A stretch of 8,849 bases of DNA from assembly GCA_026394995.1 (NCBI GenBank), contig JAPLZO010000017.1, positions 1 through 8,849 on the forward strand, given 5' to 3'. A program made the position numbers and the translations under genes. Shown here piece after piece: positions 5,875 to 8,849 of this stretch. Below the pieces are notes generated by a model. It saw only the letters and a program-made list of their open reading frames with translations. It did not search any database and was not told where the DNA came from. The stretch is from Candidatus Woesearchaeota archaeon (GTDB taxonomy: Archaea > Nanobdellota > Nanobdellia > SCGC-AAA011-G17 > JAPLZO01). Numbering within the stretch: the stretch's first letter is position 1; every line of letters begins with the position of its first letter.

Positions 5875-6732
5875 TTATGGAGTTGTATGTGTTTGTTTGT
5901 AATTCATTTCTTGTATCTCTTTTTTAAATCTTAATTCTTCGATTCTTCCAACAATTTTTCTTATTCCATTATGGTATAAATCTAGAAGGCTTTCTTCAGC
6001 AAGACTTCTTGCATATCTCCTTTGTTCATTATAAGCTTGCATATTTCCAACCTCTCTTTTCATTTCTACTAATCCATCAAGTGTTTTTAATTCTGAAAGC
6101 ATTAAATTATCAGTCAAATGCTCTAAATCAGCTAAAAATTGGGGTATAGAAGAAACTGGAACAATATTAATTCCATCCCATTCAACTCTACTTGGATTTG
6201 CTAAATATTTTTCTCTTCTTCCATCACCAAAATACTCTCTACTTATAGCTATAAATTGGCCTTTATAAGAATAAGGTATAAATACTCGATCTTTACCTTC
6301 ATCGTCTTTTGGCCTCCAGTTTAGTTTTATGTGAGGTGTTACATAAAAAAATCCTTTTCCATCAAACTTATCAAGATGAAATAAAAAAGTGGGATACATA
6401 ACTAAGTCTCCAGGAGAATATTCAAAGTCCCTAGTAGATGGAGGCACTTTCTTTTTTTTCTCTATCTTATAATTTACTTCCCACTCATTAGCTTGTTTAC
6501 GAGAAATAGATTGTAAAACACCAAGATTAATATCTTTCATTACATCTATTGGTAGATTCTCTGGTAAGAGCTTTACCGGAATATCAGAGTCACCTGCTTC
6601 TTTGTGTAGTTTAGTTGGTGTCTCAAGTAAAGCATTACTTAATTGTTCAAGTTCACTTTCATTTAATAGAAATTGTTGACTAAATAATGTATTATGCCCC
6701 AATGGCTCTGCGTGAATACCTAAATCTTGCAT
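5875..6732 (-). CDS. Hypothetical protein, beta-rich core with helical C-terminus
   Basis: A 285-residue cytosolic-looking protein that I do not recognise: no signal peptide, no membrane segment, no cysteine. Residues 1-95 are mixed with acidic helical stretches (ESELEQLSNALLE). About 100-190 looks beta-rich and aromatic (DFEYSPGDLVMYPTFLFHLD, GKGFFYVTPHIKLNWRP, VFIPYSYKGQFIAISREYF). About 195-275 is charged and helical, likely coiled coil (QFLADLEHLTDNLMLSELK through IVGRIEELRFKKEIQEM). This layout suggests a scaffold or partner-binding protein rather than a small-molecule enzyme; no catalytic motif stands out. The start at 6732 is supported by a TATA-like box 25 bases upstream. It follows dnaG by 90 bases on the same strand but seems to have its own promoter. 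Confidence 0.8.
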   Translation of the reverse strand: MQDLGIHAEPLGHNTLFSQQFLLNESELEQLSNALLETPTKLHKEAGDSDIPVKLLPENLPIDVMKDINLGVLQSISRKQANEWEVNYKIEKKKKVPPSTRDFEYSPGDLVMYPTFLFHLDKFDGKGFFYVTPHIKLNWRPKDDEGKDRVFIPYSYKGQFIAISREYFGDGRREKYLANPSRVEWDGINIVPVSSIPQFLADLEHLTDNLMLSELKTLDGLVEMKREVGNMQAYNEQRRYARSLAEESLLDLYHNGIRKIVGRIEELRFKKEIQEMNYKQTHTTP

Positions 6733-6752
6733 GTAAAAAAAAATCTAGTTTA

Positions 6753-6761
6753 CTTATTAAA
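6753..6761 (-). promoter_or_regulatory. TATA-like box for the 285-residue gene
   Basis: The minus strand reads TTTAATAAG, centred 25 bases before the ATG at 6732. No Shine-Dalgarno sequence is present before that ATG; the last bases before it are a T-run. A leaderless mRNA is predicted. Confidence 0.45.
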
Positions 6762-6822
6762 TATTATTGTTTAGAGTAATATATATTATAAAATAATTTT
6801 TCCATCTTCATACAAGTAATTT

Positions 6823-8013
6823 TTACAAATCACTCTCTGTTAACAATTCAATTCTAGTTTCATTAGGTCTTACTTTAGAGTTCATAGCAATTAAGTAGTT
6901 AACATTTGATTTTTCAGCTGCCATAACTACATCTTTACTAATTATTCCGTCAAAAACAATTGCCCATACACCAGAAGTTAGATTTCTAATTGTTGGTACA
7001 ATTTCACTTGTTGGAACTTTTCCTAATATATTAGAATTCTCGTCTAATATATAAGCTCCTCTTGTTCCTACTAAATCATCTAACATCTTTTTAAAAATCT
7101 CACCATCTTTCTTCTGTAATTTACTAACTTTCTTTGGCATTATTTTTTCTCTAATATCTTCTTGTACAACATGAGGTCTACCATTTATTTCCATTTTAAC
7201 TTGTTCAACAGCAACCTTGCTTCTTAATGCCTTGAAAATTTCTTTTTTGGTTATTTCTTCAACTTCTTTGCCATCTGGTGCTTTTATTACATAATCTATT
7301 TCTGCTACATTTGTCAATTCTTTAATTATTAAATCTCCGCCTCTATCTCCATCAACAAAAACAGTTAATATTTTTCTTCTACTTAATTCAATTATAGTTT
7401 CAGGTACATTTGTTCCATTAAGAGCAATAACATTTTTTATACCATTTTTCAATAAATTTAGAACATCTGCTCTTCCTTCAACAACAATAATTTCTTCACT
7501 TTCATCTACAGCAGGTCCAGCTGGTAATCTATCTTTACCATATTCTGTTATTTCCATCATTCTAACAGACTGTGCAACCTCATCTGTAATTTCTTGTGAG
7601 TCGGGTAAAACATTATCTGTTAATTCTTTCAATAACTCTTTAGCTCTTTCTATAACATAATTTCTTTTAGAAACTCTAACATCTTCAACTTTTTCAACTC
7701 TTAGTTTAGCATTACAAGGTCCTATTCTTTGAATAGTCTCTAAAGCAGCTCCAATTATTACTGTTTCTGCTTTATCTAAACTAGATGGTATAATTATTAC
7801 TCCATTAGTTTTTCCAGTTCTTGTATCTAAATTAACTTCTATTCTACCAATTCTACCATTTCTTTGGAGTTCTCTTAATTCAAGATCATTTCCTAATAAA
7901 CCTTCAGTTTGTCCAAAGATAGCTCCTATAACATCAGGTCTATCAACAACACCATCAATTTGAATATTAGTGTGAACTATATATTTAGCTGAAACAGGAC
8001 TAATTTTTCCCAT
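6823..8013 (-). CDS. dnaG: Archaeal DnaG primase-like Toprim protein
   Basis: A 396-residue protein of the archaeal DnaG family. In archaea this protein is found mainly with the RNA exosome, where it helps recruit poly(A)-rich RNA, and it also has weak primase activity. The N-terminal DnaG-specific region (MGKISPVSAKYIVHTNI, then GAIFGQTEGLLGNDLELREL, 31-50) leads to the Toprim domain at about 173-250. There VVEGRADVLNLL carries the catalytic-type Glu179 and VDGDRGGD carries Asp221, Asp223 and Asp227, so the metal-binding set is complete. The C-terminal region (about 300-390) is intact. The length is close to the archaeal norm of about 400-450. The start is set by GGGGG seven bases before the ATG. 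No exosome subunit gene lies within the window. The identification is firm. Confidence 0.95.
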   Translation of the reverse strand: MGKISPVSAKYIVHTNIQIDGVVDRPDVIGAIFGQTEGLLGNDLELRELQRNGRIGRIEVNLDTRTGKTNGVIIIPSSLDKAETVIIGAALETIQRIGPCNAKLRVEKVEDVRVSKRNYVIERAKELLKELTDNVLPDSQEITDEVAQSVRMMEITEYGKDRLPAGPAVDESEEIIVVEGRADVLNLLKNGIKNVIALNGTNVPETIIELSRRKILTVFVDGDRGGDLIIKELTNVAEIDYVIKAPDGKEVEEITKKEIFKALRSKVAVEQVKMEINGRPHVVQEDIREKIMPKKVSKLQKKDGEIFKKMLDDLVGTRGAYILDENSNILGKVPTSEIVPTIRNLTSGVWAIVFDGIISKDVVMAAEKSNVNYLIAMNSKVRPNETRIELLTESDL

Positions 8014-8020
8014 TTTAATT

Positions 8021-8025
8021 CCCCC
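8021..8025 (-). promoter_or_regulatory. Shine-Dalgarno sequence of dnaG
   Basis: GGGGG on the minus strand ends 7 bases before the ATG at 8013. The mRNA must therefore have a leader. A weak TATA-like AGTATATC around 8057-8066 could start it near 8035; a longer leader from farther upstream is also possible. Confidence 0.55.
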
Positions 8026-8028
8026 TAT

Positions 8029-8182
8029 TATGAATATTATTTATTTTTAGAGAACAAGATATACTAAATTCTATTATTTTCTTACCTAATAAGCCCCTTT
8101 ATTTACTTAAATTTAATAAATATGAATTTTTTGGCCGTGAAAATAAATTTTAATTATAATTTATCTTGTTCTATGAATATTA
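8029..8182. repeat. 11-bp inverted repeats with a nearby 11-bp direct repeat
   Basis: AGAACAAGATA (8051-8061) and TATCTTGTTCT (8162-8172) are perfect inverted copies 100 bases apart. TATGAATATTA occurs at 8029-8039 and again at 8172-8182, directly beside the right arm, while the left copy stands 11 bases outside the left arm. The layout resembles a tiny non-autonomous element with target duplication, but the left spacing does not fit cleanly and the enclosed 100 bases encode nothing. Alternatively the arms pair in a long dnaG leader. Confidence 0.4.
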
Positions 8183-8192
8183 AAGTTATATT

Positions 8193-8265
8193 GCCCGCGA
8201 CACTAACTCCCAAGCTCATAGCTTGAATTTTTCGTAAGCTCCATTGAGTATTTCTCATGGCGGGC
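8193..8265 (-). ncRNA. Candidate structured RNA or leader element upstream of dnaG
   Basis: A block of about 50% GC stands out in otherwise very AT-rich intergenic sequence. GCCCGC (8193-8198) and GCGGGC (8260-8265) form a 6-bp outer stem. Inside are CAAGCT/AGCTTG (8211-8216 with 8220-8225, 3-base loop) and TGAG/CTCA (8245-8248 with 8254-8257). CCA/TGG at 8241-8243 and 8258-8260 could extend the latter, in competition with one pair of the outer stem. GC-rich islands in AT-rich genomes are often RNA genes. It matches no tRNA (no T-loop TTCRA), SRP, RNase P or convincing C/D or H/ACA box pattern that I can see. The minus strand is preferred because a TATATAAA-type box lies at the right distance. 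It could be an independent RNA, part of the dnaG leader, or a palindromic mobile-element remnant. Confidence 0.45.
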
Positions 8266-8289
8266 TTGCTCTTTTAGAAGTGCTTTATG

Positions 8290-8297
8290 TTTATATA
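8290..8297 (-). promoter_or_regulatory. TATA box upstream of the GC-rich element
   Basis: On the minus strand this reads TATATAAA. It predicts a start near 8267, two bases before the outer stem of the structured element begins. Such boxes are frequent in AT-rich sequence, so the spacing is the only real support. Confidence 0.35.
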
Positions 8298-8329
8298 TTT
8301 TACTAATTAAAATTTTGTTAAGAAATCAT

Positions 8330-8701
8330 TTATTCTTTATTGTTTATTTGGATACCATCTAATATATCTGATTTTCCGAATAATGGAAAACTTCTCCTAA
8401 CAATTAAATCTACAGAATCCCCTACTTTAAATGTCTTATTCAATTTTTCAGATGAAAAATCAATTAATCTAGTACTCCCTTCAATAAAAATTTTATAACC
8501 ACTTGATGACCAACCTAAATCATTTCTATAATAATAGGGTTCAACGCTTCTAACTATTGCATTTTTAATCTCGTGCTTTGGTTGTCTATACTCCCAAATC
8601 TTTGCATATCCTCCAATGAACAATAAGCCAGCAGAAACAGTAGTCAAAATTCCACATGATATATAATTTCTAGTATTCTCTCTAAAATTTTTTATTAACA
8701 T
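8330..8701 (-). CDS. Single-pass membrane protein of unknown function
   Basis: A 123-residue protein that I do not recognise. A basic start (MLIKNFRENTRN) is followed by one hydrophobic segment at about 13-33 (YISCGILTTVSAGLLFIGG), likely a membrane anchor. The rest looks like a small beta-rich domain: NAIVRSVEPYYYRND, SGYKIFIEGSTRLIDF, then TFKVGDSVDLIVRRSFPLFG. The alternation and the KVGDxVDL turn recall DUF3592-like or NfeD-tail beta-barrels, but the likeness is loose and I do not assign a family. The charge pattern would put the domain outside the cell by the positive-inside rule. The start is supported by a TATA-like box 26 bases upstream and no Shine-Dalgarno site. Confidence 0.75.
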   Translation of the reverse strand: MLIKNFRENTRNYISCGILTTVSAGLLFIGGYAKIWEYRQPKHEIKNAIVRSVEPYYYRNDLGWSSSGYKIFIEGSTRLIDFSSEKLNKTFKVGDSVDLIVRRSFPLFGKSDILDGIQINNKE

Positions 8702-8722
8702 CTTTTCAAAAAAGAATAACTA

Positions 8723-8731
8723 ATATTTATA
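8723..8731 (-). promoter_or_regulatory. TATA box for the membrane-protein gene
   Basis: The minus strand reads TATAAATAT, centred 26 bases before the ATG at 8701. A leaderless mRNA is predicted, as for infB and the 285-residue gene. Confidence 0.45.
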
Positions 8732-8741
8732 TTTTACTAAT

Positions 8742-8757
8742 CAATTTTTAGAAATTG
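8742..8757. repeat. Small A-T hairpin between minus-strand genes
   Basis: CAATTT and AAATTG form a 6-bp stem with a TTAG loop, between the right-edge ORF and the membrane-protein gene. It may end the upstream minus-strand transcript, but it is weak and lacks a clear T-run. Confidence 0.25.
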
Positions 8758-8780
8758 GTATAATCATCTTCTTATTTGAT

Positions 8781-8849
8781 TCATTTTTTTACCCATCTTC
8801 CCCAATAACCTACACAAGAAAGAGGTGAAAGAGGTCCGTCCAAGCTTTC
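8781..8849 (-). CDS. Possible C-terminal end of a gene running off the right edge
   Basis: The minus-strand frame from the window edge is open for 22 codons and ends in TGA at 8781. The visible tail ends SCVGYWGRWVKK, with two Trp and one Cys. The stretch is about 47% GC, well above the surroundings, partly because of the Trp, Gly and Pro codons. It could instead be the end of a structured RNA gene. The two cannot be separated from this much sequence, and I do not recognise the protein. Confidence 0.35.
   Translation of the reverse strand, partial: ESLDGPLSPLSCVGYWGRWVKK

Noticed and set aside
5815..5875. Minus-strand codons giving GKCSLCAKPVKP before a stop, like half a zinc knuckle
   Set aside because: The frame is only about 20 codons, lacks any usual start codon and is preceded by a stop; it may be a remnant but cannot be supported as a gene.
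8173..8226. A 17-codon plus-strand ORF overlapping the GC-rich element
   Set aside because: It is very short, has no ribosome binding site, and its sequence is dominated by the inverted-repeat arms.
8193..8265. tRNA gene
   Set aside because: The outer stem is 6 bp, but neither strand has a T-loop TTCRA, a D-arm GG or a credible anticodon arm.
8790..8849. RNase P RNA or SRP RNA running off the right edge
   Set aside because: The raised GC and a GAGGTGAAAGAGG stretch are suggestive, but the conserved core motifs are not present; a coding tail on the minus strand explains the region as well.

Overview
This is a very AT-rich window from an archaeon. Three genes show the domain: a short archaeal-type initiation factor 5B, ribosomal protein eS6 and the archaeal DnaG primase-like Toprim protein, together with a recognisable but damaged aIF2-gamma. 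The compact genome style, the 58-residue CxxC-x17-CxxC zinc-ribbon protein and the short versions of several proteins fit a DPANN lineage (Woesearchaeota/Pacearchaeota-like). That placement is inference, not something the sequence proves.

Plus strand, 1-5415. The tail of a small heat-shock protein is followed by a translation block: infB (aIF5B), rps6e directly abutting it, an unrecognised 111-residue protein overlapping rps6e by 4 bases, then the aIF2-gamma gene. The aIF2-gamma gene is interrupted. An in-frame TAG stands exactly where about 31 codons of the G domain are missing, while everything on either side is well conserved and in one frame. A hairpin plus T-run follows. Next come a lysine 2,3-aminomutase-type radical SAM gene (kamA/ablA) with a perfect inverted repeat over its predicted transcription start, and a 36-codon basic ORF one base downstream of it.

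Minus strand, 8849-5520 (convergent with the above). In transcription order: a possible partial gene at the right edge, an unrecognised single-pass membrane protein, a GC-rich structured element (candidate RNA), dnaG, an unrecognised 285-residue protein and the zinc-ribbon protein. The 316-base gap 8014-8329 holds the candidate RNA and an 11-bp inverted repeat pair with a nearby 11-bp direct repeat. I see no convincing gene in it.

Regulation. Four genes (infB, aIF2-gamma, the 285-residue gene, the membrane-protein gene) have a TATA-like box centred 25-27 bases before the start codon. That predicts leaderless mRNAs and supports those starts. eS6, dnaG and the zinc-ribbon gene instead have G-rich Shine-Dalgarno sequences. 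The two points most worth a second look are the aIF2-gamma lesion in a normally essential gene and the GC-rich element upstream of dnaG.
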